Assembly (NCBI RefSeq): GCF_000003815.2
Contig: NC_049981.1
Span: forward strand, 33,845,832-33,909,831
Direction of reading: 5' to 3'
Source of the DNA: Branchiostoma floridae
Taxonomy: Eukaryota > Chordata > Leptocardii > Amphioxiformes > Branchiostomatidae
Length of the DNA stretch: 64,000 nt
Under the pieces are notes generated by a model. It did no database searches and was not told the origin of the DNA. It worked only from the letters and a program-made list of their open reading frames with translations. Shown here piece by piece: positions 33,501 through 41,600 of the stretch; the stretch's first letter is position 1, and each line of letters opens with the position of its first letter. The position numbers and the translations under genes are program-made.

Positions 33501-36500
33501 GTGCACGATGTCGCCTGACTGGACGGGCAGTCCCGCCCAGCTGTCGCGGAGAACGCAGGTCCGGCCGCTACGGTGCGCGGGATTGGTCAGCTGCAAGGTC
33601 AGCTGGGTCACATACCCATCATGCTCTGCTGCCTCGACCCCCTGAACTCTGAACCTGCCGAACTTGTTACAGACGTCGGCAGTGCCGAGGGTCGGGTCAT
33701 CTGTGGAACTGGGGAGGGGCAAGGGGATAAATAGAAGCGAAACTTCATCGTCTATTAAGTCCAGTAGTGAGTCACCCGGCTACTTTGGCTATTGTTACTC
33801 ACTCAACGTGGACACTACATTTCCCTTCATACTAGAACAAAATGCACATCTCCTTATTCCATTCTGATGCCGGTACTCACTACAGGGCTCGAAATACCCC
33901 CTGCATATGCAGGTTAGTGCAGGTAAAAATGGAGCTGTGCAGGTATTTCTGGTGTCTACCTGCACCTAACCTGCACTGGTCCATGTACTGGGTTTTATAC
34001 ATAAATGTCCTATGTATATGGATTGATATCAGCTGCATTGATGTTACCACCCATTTAGTATAAAAGAAAAAAATAGCAATGGTTCCTGAGCAATTTTAGT
34101 ATGATCCATACTTCCTAAGTTCAGAGTGGTGCAGGTAAAATTTGTCAGATGCAGGCAATTTTCAGTTACCTGCACCAGTGCAGATATGCAGAAGAAGTAT
34201 TTCGAGCCCTGCACTGCAATGGCACCAACCTTGCTGCTTTGCCGCCCTTGAAGGGTGACATCTCGCTGAAGCTCCTGGCCAGCTCAGCGGCGCCCCCTGT
34301 CAGGTTCTCAAAGAAGCTGTCGTTCAGCTCCTCCCAGTCCGCACTGCAGGGGCTCACCGGCTCCGCTTCACACGGCTGTGCGGGGGGCGCGAGGGCAGCT
34401 GTCTCCATGGCAACTGGCTTGTCTGTCTCTGTGGAAACTGACTTGTCTGTCTCCGTAGCAACTGACTTATCTGTCTCCATGACAACTGGCTTATCTGTCT
34501 CCATGACAACTGGATTATCTGTCTCCATGACAACTGGCTTATCTGTCTCCATGACAACTGGCTTATCTGTCTCCATGGCAACTGGCTTATCTGTCTCCAT
34601 GGAAGCTGACTTGTCTGTCCCTATGGCAACCCTGTGTTGTGCATCTATTGACAACATTTCTTCCAGCTTGGCTTGTGGAGTTTCTTCTCCAACATTTACC
34701 TGTGTAGATTTAACAGGAGGTAGAATACTGGTAAAGTTGTTCCCAGCATTGTGACATTTGACAGTGCTCCCTCCTGTGTCTATTGTGTCTGTTTCTGTTG
34801 TCTCTACTTCTGTCCTCCCTGCCTTACGCACAACGCCCCTGCTGTCTGGGTCTGTCCTGTCAGAGGGGTCACCACTGGCAGGGTGCTCTTCAACTTTGAC
34901 CTGGGTTGGTTCCCCTTTGATCTTGTCCTGTTCACCCTTGACCTCATCCTGTTCACCCTTGACCTGGGTTTGTTGTCCTTGACCCTGAGATGTTTGTTGA
35001 CCTTGAGCTAATTGTTGACCCTGAGCTACGTCCTGTCCGTCCAGCTGAGTTGACAGGTTCTTTCTGCAGGTGACACCGGTCCCCCTCCGCAGCTGTGGAG
35101 AAACAACATTTCCAGGTAAAAAAAAAATGTTTTACCTGTACCGCAAGATTAAAAAATATCAATACACCACATCTAGTCCCAGAGATACAACTAAGGAAGC
35201 TTGCAAGATTCAGGGCACATTGGGTAAACCTGAGGAAAGACTCCACAGTAGTTTTAGGAAACTGGTTATTTACTGGATAACATTACAGTTCTACACAAAC
35301 ACCTGTTTGAGACCACCTAAGGGACTTGAAGAGGGCACCAAAACATCTGCATTATGTACTGGTTGTGTGCACAGAATATAAACACTGAACTGTGACTCCA
35401 GGAAGACTGATTGCTGGAGGACCGCCACAGATCAACCCCAGACCTCAGCTGAAGCATCTTACCTGAGTACCTGCAGCTGTGTCCGGTGTTCTACTCCTCT
35501 TGCCGACAGGTGAGCTGCCCCGCGCAGGTGACCTCTTCCCTAGCAACGACCCCGTCCATGACAACCACTTCTTCCCTCCTGTTGACGTCCTGTTCCTGTC
35601 CTGTAACGATCCTGAAGTATCTTCATCCGACAATGCCCCTCCATCCTCGGCCTCAGAAACATTTTCTGTCCGTTTCGTCTCCTCGCAATTTTCACTTTTT
35701 CCTCCTGAAACTATAACCTTACTGTCCAAACTGTTGGTTGCTATGCACCTGTTCTGTTTAGTTCTAGTTGCCAGGGACCTGGCGTTCTGTTTTACTCTTG
35801 CTTCTGGAATGATTTCTGGAGAGTCGATCTGAACCAGGGTTGCCATGGTAACAGCATCAGCACCATGTTCCTCCTCTTTGATAGGCGAGTCCTGTTCTGT
35901 TGTTCTATCCTTTGTGGAGGGTTCATGTCCATGTTTGGATTCTGCAGAATGGTTGTCATGGGAACCTCTTGCACAGTTCTGTCCAGCAAAGCTGTCGTTG
36001 TTTACTTGTTTGTTTATCCACTCCCTCCCCTCAGGAGAGATCACTAACGACTTGTTCAGCTCGTCAGAAGAACACGCCCCTTCCTCACCTGGAACATTGT
36101 CTGGAGACTTGCTTGAGACGTCTTCTAAGACGTTGTTGCCTCTCTTCCCAGCAGTTCTCCCAAGATGCTTTGCTACGTTCTCTTTACTCGCCCCCCTCCC
36201 GCGCAGGGACAGCTTAGCAGATCGACCCCTCAAGGTCGCTGTCTTCGTTTTCCTGCCAACCTTGTGTTTCGGCGTTGCTGTGACGAAATCTGAGCTGTCG
36301 TCGGAGAACTCAGCGATAAACTGCGTCCCCGCTGCCTGGGTGTCGGGAATCCCGATGACCTCTGACCTGGCGCCACAGTGCTCCGAAGTCTTCTGTGCAG
36401 GTGCAGGTGAGGTCAGCTGTGTCTCAGGTACTACTGTGACGGAACAGCAGGGTCCAGACTGTGCAGCAGGAACAGCTGAGGTGGAACAGCAGGGTCGTTG

Positions 36501-37828
36501 GTTTGGCCGGGCCCTACTGGCAGCTGTCCTCCCTGAGGTGGCTGTGCCTTTAGAACTGCCAGGACCTGATAGATAATGAGCAATACACAATAAGCAAAGG
36601 ACAGTGGTGGCTCTGTGAGCTGAACAGCCAAACCAATAAATATTTTGAAAAATAAATAAATATAAGGCAAAGGTACCTAAGACATTTGCACACACATCAA
36701 ACATGTTTATGAATATCTGGTAGATCTTTGATGGAATAAGTCCTCCCTTCTGCTTCTGGGCTGAAACCTAAGTTCAAAAGGAAAACCTTGAACTTGTTGG
36801 AGCCAGAATTCTAGCTGGCTATCTAAAAGTCAACATGAACACCTGTAGAACTGCAGTTCACACACACCCAGCCTCACCTTTCTTAGCTGGCAGTCCCACC
36901 TGTGTGAACAGGCCGCCCCGCTGTGATGGGCCCTGCAAACAGAGAACAGTTATTACAGAACACAACAGAACATCATCACTACAGAACAGTCTACAGAACA
37001 CAACAGAACATCATCACTACAGAACAGTCTACTCTATACAGAACACAACAGAACGTTAGCACTACAGAACAGTCCACTGAACACAACGGAACGTCAGCAG
37101 TACAGAACCTAACAGAACAGAACATTAACAAAACAGAACAGTCTACAGAACACCCGACTGTGATAGGCCCTGTCAACAGAACAGAATTTTCAAAATATGA
37201 TTTCTTATGACTATGCAGCAAGTTCCAACTGTGTATGAAACCTGAGTTCTCCCAGCCTCACCTTAGAGAAGAACTGGTCGATGGCTGTCTGTCCTTTAGA
37301 CTGCTGACTGCCTTCCTTAGTCTGGAGGGGAAGAAAACATGACATTTATGACATTTCAGGAAAAATAAAATACATTGCATTAGGAGGAGGACTGAAAAGA
37401 GAGATCAGACCAATGATCATGGAAGGACAAAATCCACGGGACCACCACATAGAAGATTGATCAACAAGATAGGGAAACATTTGCTCAATTTAGTTGGCAT
37501 GTGGAAGGATTTTAGTAGTTGGGTCGTACGGGTGTTATCAGGAGAAAACTGGGCCAGCATTCCTCGGACCTTGAGCCGATCAACACTCTGTTTTGTCAAT
37601 GGTTATAAAGATGACCCTTGTGACTTTCTGGTGAGAGGGATTTTCAAGATTGAAATTGGGGTTAGTGTTTTTCTGAAGCCTTGTTTCAGTGTATGTTGAA
37701 AAGACAACCTACTGGGGCTCTCCATATAGGAAAGGCTTTCCTACAAAAGGCTAAAGGCCCAGTAGGTTGTCTCTAGGTGATGATGAACAGTAACTCACCG
37801 TGCTGCTCTTCTTGCGGAGCCTCCCCAT
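21519..37828 (-). CDS. DNA2: DNA2 replication helicase/nuclease, helicase motif I segment missing
   Basis: Recognised exons in transcript order: 37828-37799, 37321-37262, 36932-36878, 36565-35463, 35092-34230, 33708-33351, 33048-32903, 30723-30511, 30306-30171, 29605-29466, 29083-28949, 28405-28223, 27129-27025, 26412-26275, 25939-25713, [broken 25297-25166], 24793-24744 (one of five copies), 24365-24243, 23940-23698, 23407-23168, 22945-22856, 22694-22485, 21713-21519. All joins up to 25713 keep frame. Features in order: PIP-like QTAIDQFF in exon 2; about 650 extra disordered residues; nuclease motifs GLKGKLDVT and LELKTG; Fe-S cysteines in [13 protein letters not shown]; helicase motifs YTNSAVDN (Ia), IVDEASQ (II), GDHQQLPPL (III), VQYRMN (IV), [10 protein letters not shown] (V) and [10 protein letters not shown] (VI). 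The family processes Okazaki flaps and resects breaks. Missing: the GxxxxGKT segment between motif Q and Ia. Confidence 0.92.
21727..21806 (-). repeat. Short 'aacaaggtcattc' repeat beside the last DNA2 exon
   Basis: Five or six units of about 14 bp starting 13 bp upstream of the 3' splice site of the final exon. The hAT-like element at 21807 inserted at the end of the array, duplicating part of a unit. Confidence 0.7.
21807..22239. mobile_element. hAT-like non-autonomous transposon, 8-bp target duplication
   Basis: GTACAAGG at 21799-21806 and 22240-22247 flanks a 433-bp element with ends 'tagggctgggtaccggtac' and 'gtaccgatacccagcccta'. Subterminal regions are rich in 'caggtccgg' and its complement, several copies in both orientations, a layout seen in hAT transposase-binding zones. 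No ORF. It sits in the last DNA2 intron. Confidence 0.85.
23075..23167 (-). repeat. Copies of a DNA2 exon end (5' splice-site edge)
   Basis: 'cttgtctgtgtccagg' (plus strand), the end of exon 23168-23407 with its donor, is present about three times, separated by gtttgttt runs. The copy joined to the full exon is the functional one. Confidence 0.7.
23625..23697 (-). repeat. Three copies of the donor edge of the helicase motif II exon
   Basis: 'cttacctgatgatgacccc' and its variants (plus strand) repeat the last 10-12 bases and donor of exon 23698-23940, once near 23630, once near 23660 and once at the true edge. Confidence 0.7.
24744..25166 (-). repeat. Five tandem copies of the DNA2 motif Ia exon
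   Basis: A unit of about 106 bp contains the whole coding segment [17 protein letters not shown] plus donor and intron bases that include 'ggttagggttagg'. The rightmost copy (about 25115-25165) has an upstream AG (ggctag|ctacacc). The leftmost copy (24744-24793) has the best donor (aag|gtaaga). Middle copies lack an AG acceptor. The expected splice is therefore unclear, and intronic copies may be dead. Confidence 0.85.
25166..25297 (-). pseudogene. Broken DNA2 Q-motif exon; Walker A coding lost
   Basis: After the acceptor at 25299-25298 the reading frame continues the previous exon correctly as [10 protein letters not shown] and then meets TAG (25268-25266). A second copy follows ([10 protein letters not shown], after an acceptor near 25207), then TGA at 25174-25172 and directly [11 protein letters not shown]. 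Human DNA2 has roughly 35-45 residues, including the GxxxxGKT ATP-binding loop, between these two points. No such sequence exists between 25166 and 25713 on either strand. It looks like unequal recombination between two exon copies that deleted the piece between them. Confidence 0.75.
25390..25712 (-). repeat. Donor-edge copies of DNA2 exon 25713-25939
   Basis: 'gggaatcaaaccctgcacc' followed by tttga (plus strand) appears four times, each containing the exon's last bases CTCAAAG and donor GTGCAG in reverse complement. Units are about 65-110 bp and include 'cagctacacatcatttgggc'. Confidence 0.75.
26413..26990 (-). repeat. Acceptor-edge array of DNA2 exon 26275-26412 (about 8 copies)
   Basis: A unit of 80-85 bp contains the acceptor and first coding bases (plus strand 'ggactgggagctgtggga' with 'tcatccacacacag') plus 'gaacgagtacagacatg'. 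The true exon start is 26412. It yields many spurious 60-110-aa ORFs on both strands. Confidence 0.85.
27130..27520 (-). repeat. 18-bp minisatellite touching a DNA2 acceptor (about 22 copies)
   Basis: The unit 'acaggaataagtcttagt' starts at the acceptor of exon 27025-27129 (…ttattcctgttcag|GGAG on the minus strand). The pyrimidine tract of the true acceptor is itself the first unit. Confidence 0.85.
27640..28222 (-). repeat. 39-bp donor-edge array of DNA2 exon 28223-28405 (about 14 copies)
   Basis: The unit (plus strand) is 'ggtttacaccacaggtgtgg' then 'aactcacctgtcctgagca'. It copies the last 29 coding bases and the GTGAGT donor of the exon. Some units have an extra 'gtgccaggtgtgg'. Every copy keeps an intact donor. 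Confidence 0.88.
29285..29465 (-). repeat. Second copy of the 3' half of DNA2 exon 29466-29605
   Basis: About 70 bp of exon plus donor (plus strand 'cacctgttcctgagcatga' through 'ttcatgtttcctgtcttca') is repeated at 29299-29370, followed by C-rich 'cacaccccct' repeats. The true exon is the copy that continues to the acceptor at 29605. Confidence 0.8.
29606..29930 (-). repeat. Acceptor-edge array of DNA2 exon 29466-29605
   Basis: A unit of about 40-60 bp (plus strand) is 'ggatcacctaggcaacaagg' then 'tcagaggtcaacaaggttata'. It includes the acceptor and the first 7 coding bases. At least five units, diverging with distance from the exon. Confidence 0.8.
29931..30170 (-). repeat. Donor-edge array of the DNA2 nuclease exon 30171-30306 (about 8 copies)
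   Basis: The unit (plus strand) is 'ttctcacctgactcctgtg' plus 'ttctatag'. It repeats the coding end (SIEHRSQ) and the donor. The only base change is ggc to gac in most copies. Confidence 0.87.
30724..32840 (-). repeat. Acceptor-edge array of DNA2 exon 30511-30723, split by a transposon
   Basis: Units (plus strand 'ggctgaacctgggtcaaagg' and 'tcagggcaaaggtcagact') copy the acceptor and the first exon bases (FSLSLTQ). One unit near 30806-30858 also copies 'gctatctcctcctgcagctg' from deeper in the exon. The array occupies 30724-31031 and 32775-about 32840. The 1.74-kb transposon copy B lies between. A G-run sits at 30931-30943. Confidence 0.83.
31032..32774. mobile_element. TA-flanked non-autonomous DNA transposon, copy B (1,743 bp)
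   Basis: The inverted ends CTCTCATGTCCCTAATAAAC and its complement are flanked by TA (31030-31031 and 32775-32776). The flanks rejoin as minisatellite sequence 'gaaccTAgggcaaa'. Its order is reversed relative to copy A. Shared blocks include 'gataagcaggtaggttct', 'ttccattttgtaataaaag' and 'gagcaaaaataccgcgg'. Inside, near 31330, is a 'cagtgaaacctgcc' motif with 'agcggtcacc' blocks resembling a nested MITE. No transposase ORF. Confidence 0.88.
33883..34211. mobile_element. hAT-type MITE (CAGGGCTCGAAATAC ends) in a DNA2 intron
   Basis: The left end 'cagggctcgaaatac' and right end 'gtatttcgagccctg' are perfect inverses. The interior is rich in 'tgcaggta' motifs in both orientations. The 329-bp element sits 18 bp from the donor of exon 34230-35092. 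The flanking 8-mers are only loosely similar, so the duplication is eroded. Confidence 0.8.
34410..34640 (-). repeat. Coding minisatellite: 8-residue METDKPVV repeat in DNA2
   Basis: About ten in-frame 24-bp units encode variants of METDKPVV within exon 34230-35092, in the disordered N-terminal region. It is a purely exonic array, unlike the junction arrays. The shadow-frame ORFs (SQLSWRQI and LSVSMTTG types) are artefacts. Confidence 0.9.
36933..37200 (-). repeat. Acceptor-edge copy and acagaaca repeats upstream of DNA2 exon 3
   Basis: 'ctgtgataggccctgtcaac' near 37149 duplicates the acceptor edge of exon 36878-36932 ('ctgtgatgggccctgcaaac'). Between the two lie degenerate 'acagaacagtctacagaac' units. 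Confidence 0.7.
37703..37771. repeat. Small hairpin in the first DNA2 intron
   Basis: 'gacaacctactggg' (37703-37716) and 'cccagtaggttgtc' (37758-37771) are perfect inverses around a 41-base loop that itself holds 'ggaaaggctttcc'. It may be a tiny MITE or a chance RNA hairpin. Confidence 0.6.
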
Positions 37829-38686
37829 GGTCAAGTTCACGCCTTGTCAACCAGGGCAACCGGAGAATATCCTTTTAAAAGACAGATCAAACTGATGAGA
37901 AAAACTCTCGTAACGTGACCAAATCACTTAGAAGGGCTCCCTTGGAAATCTGTTACTACGTTAAAGGAAGGGACTACCCTAAAGATCAATAAATAAAATA
38001 AATAAACAAATAATAATCATAAAGTGGACGGAAAATGTCGAAAACTGCCCTAAGTTTCCAAAAAGACATCCTTGCAAAATAACACATCTATTAAGAAAAA
38101 GTCCGGCAGGAGGAAACTGTTGAAAAAATCCATGCGTTTCTTTGCATTTATTTCAATCAGTCAATTTCTGAATTTCTGAAAACCACAAAATTTAATAAGC
38201 CCCCCTCCCACAAACCTTCGAAAAAATAATTAGTCCTGAAATCTCACCAAAACTGCCCTCTCTTCTTACTACAGACGTACGGGGAACTTTCCTGACACCG
38301 ACCAACATGCGGTGCTGAAAACGGAAATACAGCCTCAAAATAAACACTTGAACGGCCCAAAATATACACTAGTAGCTCTCCCAGTGACTTTTGCCGCCAA
38401 CTTTCACATTTATTTTTCCCGGCAGTTTCGCGCAGACGCAGAACTTCCGGGTTTACCTTGTTCGCTGATGTCCTCCTGAAACCAGGCAGAAAATATCAAC
38501 AAAAACAGTATTATCATAAGATGTCTTAATTTTCAAGGCTAATATATACCCTAACATTATAACGTAGTTGATTTCTATTGTCTATTGTGTTGAACATGTT
38601 TGCTGATTGTTCTCTTTGTTTGTTTATCATGTTATTTACCTATCGCGGTTCAGGGTAAATTGCGCGGGAAATCAACCTGAGCAAAA
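37829..38686. promoter_or_regulatory. Divergent promoter between DNA2 and the deoxynucleoside kinase
   Basis: The two start codons face away from each other across 858 bp. E2F-like sites are visible: TTTCGCGC at 38426-38433 and 'tgcgcgggaaat' at 38661-38672. A third TTTTCGCGC lies just inside the kinase first intron (about 38879). An ETS-like 'cttccggg' is near 38443. Both genes serve DNA synthesis, so shared S-phase control is plausible. This is inferred from motifs only. Confidence 0.55.
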
Positions 38687-41600
38687 ATGGCGACAGAAGC
38701 GAAGAAAGCTCGTCTGAACCGGATCAAAAGGGTCGCTGTGGAGGGGAATATCGGTATAGGACGGCTGTTTCTACTCTGTGTGACGTGTGACTGTGTCAAG
38801 CACATTGCTGTGTAGTTAGAACTCTTACCGACGGCTTAAAATGGTCAATAAGTCTAGGTTTCGGTCAGCTGTCTTTCATTTTCGCGCTGTTTGCTTTGTT
38901 TACCTCCGGATTTTTTGAGTAGAGTTTCCGATTGTCTGTCCTTGCTACATGCCCTCTCGCTGTCTTCATATATTTGAACGAAAAGAAATCTCATCGCTTT
39001 TTAGCACTATTTGAACAATAAACGCCCATGATTATTCACCTCAATGCCAAACAACTATCAGGCCGCCCCCCTCCCACCTTCTCCAGGAAAGTAGATGAAG
39101 GTACTACGGTAGCAGAGGATTTCTGTAGTGAAGGGCCACAGGGTGACTGGCTTTGACGGGCAAAAAAATATAGTAGAGTGCACTTTAGGAATACCGAAAT
39201 CGGATATGTTTCAAGAACGGATATGTTTGAGTTTAGGGTAACCGTTACAAGCCTCAAAATATTTTTTTTAAATCCTGTCTGCGTATTGCCTTATTTATGA
39301 AATCGCAAGCCCCACATCTGCACAACCTCCTACCTTTCCTGGTAACATGTAGAAATCTATGACCATATGATGATGTACCAATATCACACTGCTGTGCTGA
39401 CATCCCTTCATCCTTGATGCTACGGCCGCGTGGCGCGTTGGTACACCCGATCCCTCGATCTCGGAAGTTAAGCAACGCGCGGTCCGGATAGTGCTTGGAT
39501 GGGGGACCAACCAAGGACGTCCGGATTGCTGTAGCCTCACGAAGTTTTCCACGAAATCGTCTTCCGGGAGGGACGTAAAACGGGGGTCCCGTGCTCGAGG
39601 AGGTGCCTCGACCACGTTAAACAGCCTCATTACTCATACTTTGGGTACCTACTGGCTGGCAAAATACACCAGATGATTATTGATGCTGATTTCTCCCGTG
39701 TGTTTCCCCAGCGGTGGGGAAGTCGACCTTCATCTCCCTGCTAGAGGAGGAGTCTTCTGATTGGGCGATCGTCGGCGAGCCGCTGTCCCGCTGGCAGAAC
39801 GTGCAGTGCCACAGCGAGAGGGACGAGGTGGGTTACAGGGTCGGGGTTCTAGTCCCGCTGGCAGTGCAGGGTCAGAGGTAAAGGGTCGGGGTTCTAGTCC
39901 TGCTGGCAGTGCAGGGTCAGAGTTACAGGGTCGGGGTTCTAGTCCCGCTGGCAGTGCAGGGTCAGAGGTAAAGGGTCGGGGTTCTAGTCCTGCTGGCAGT
40001 GCAGGGTCAGAGTTACAGGGACGGGGTTCTAGTCCCGCTGGCAGTGCAGGGTCAGAGGTAAAGGGTCGGGGTTCTAGTCCTGCTGGCAGTGCAGGCTCAG
40101 AGTTACAGGGTCGGGGTTCTAGTCCCGCTGGCAGTGCAGGGTCAGAGGTAAAGGGTCGGGGTTCTAGTCCTGCTGGCAGTGCAGGGTCGGAGTTAGAGGG
40201 GCGGGGTTCTAGTCCCGTCAGCAGTGCAGGGTCAGAGGTATAGGGTCGAGGTTCTAGTCGGGTTGGCAGTGCAGGGTCAGAGTTATAGGGTCGGGGTCAT
40301 AGTCGGGTCGGCAGTGCAGGGTCAGAGTTAAAGGGTCGGGGTCCTAGTCGGGTCGGCAGTGCAGGGTCAGAGTTCTAGGGTCGCGGTCAGAGCAGGGTCG
40401 GCAGTGCAGGGTCGGGGTTCTAGTCCTGCTGGCAGTGCAGGGTCAGAGTTACAGGGTCGGGGTTCTAGTCCCGCTGGCAGTGCAGGGTCAGAGGTGAAGG
40501 GTCGGGGTTCTAGTCTCGCTGGCATTGCAGGGTCAGAGTTACAGGGTCGGGGTTCTAGTCCCGCTGGCAGTGCAGGGTCAGAGGTAAAGGGTCGGGGTTC
40601 TAGTCCTGCTGGCAGTGCCATGTCAGAGTTACAGGGTCGGGGTTCTAGTCCCGCTGGCAGTGCAGGGTCAGAGGTAAAGGGTCGGGTTCTAGTCCCGCTG
40701 GCACTGCAGGGTCAGAATTACAGGGTTGGGGTTCTAGTCCCGCTGGCAGTGCAGGGTCAGAGGTAAAGGGTCGGGTTCTAGTCCCGCTGGCACTGCAGGG
40801 TCAGAATTACAGGGTCAGGGTTCTAGTCCCGCTGGCAGTGCAGGGTCAGAATTACAGGGTCGGGGTTCTAGTCCCGCTGGCAGTGCAGGGTCAGAGGTGA
40901 AGGGTCGGAGTTCTAGTCCCGCTGGCACTGCAGGGTCAGAATTACAGGGTCGGGGTTCTAGTCCCGCTGGCAGTGCAGGGTCAGAGGTAAAGGGTCAGGG
41001 TTCTAGTCCCGCTGGCAGTGCAGGGTCAGAGGTAAAGGGTCGGGGTTCTAGTCCTGTTGGCAGTGCAGGGTCAGAGTTACAGGGTCGGGGTTCTAGTCCC
41101 GCTGGCTGTGCCATGTCAGAGTTACAGGGTCGGGGCTCTAGTCCCGCTGGCAGTGCAGGGTCAGAGGTAAAGGGTCAGGGTTCTAGTCCCGCTGGCAGTG
41201 CAGGGTCAGAGGTAAAGGGTCGGGGTTCTAGTCCTGTTGGCAGTGCAGGGTCAGAATTACAGGGTCGGGGTTCTAGTCCCGCTGGCAGTGCAGGGTCAGA
41301 ATTACAGGGTCGGGGTTCTAGTCCCGCTGGCAGTGCAGGGTCAGAGGTAAAGGGTCAGGGTTCTAGTCCCGCTGGCAGTGCAGGGTCAGAGGTAAAGGGT
41401 CGGGGTTCTAGTCCTGCTGGCAGTGCAGTGTCAGAGGTAATAGGTCAGGGATCTAGTTCTGCTGGCAGTGCAGGGTCAGAGGTAAAGGGTCGAGGTTCTA
41501 GTCCCGCTGGCAGTGCAGGGTCAGAGGTAAAGGGTCGGGGTTGTAGTCCCACTGGCATTGTAGGGTCAGAGATAAAGGATCGGGTTCTAATCTTGCTGGC

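Noticed and set aside
35845-36576. A 243-aa plus-strand ORF opposite DNA2 exon 4
   Set aside because: It is a shadow of the long GC-rich coding exon on the minus strand, which joins in frame with the neighbouring DNA2 exons.
39419-39536. A functional 5S rRNA gene
   Set aside because: Several conserved 5S positions differ, there is no T-run right after the 3' end, and the sequence continues into a SINE-like body with a target duplication.
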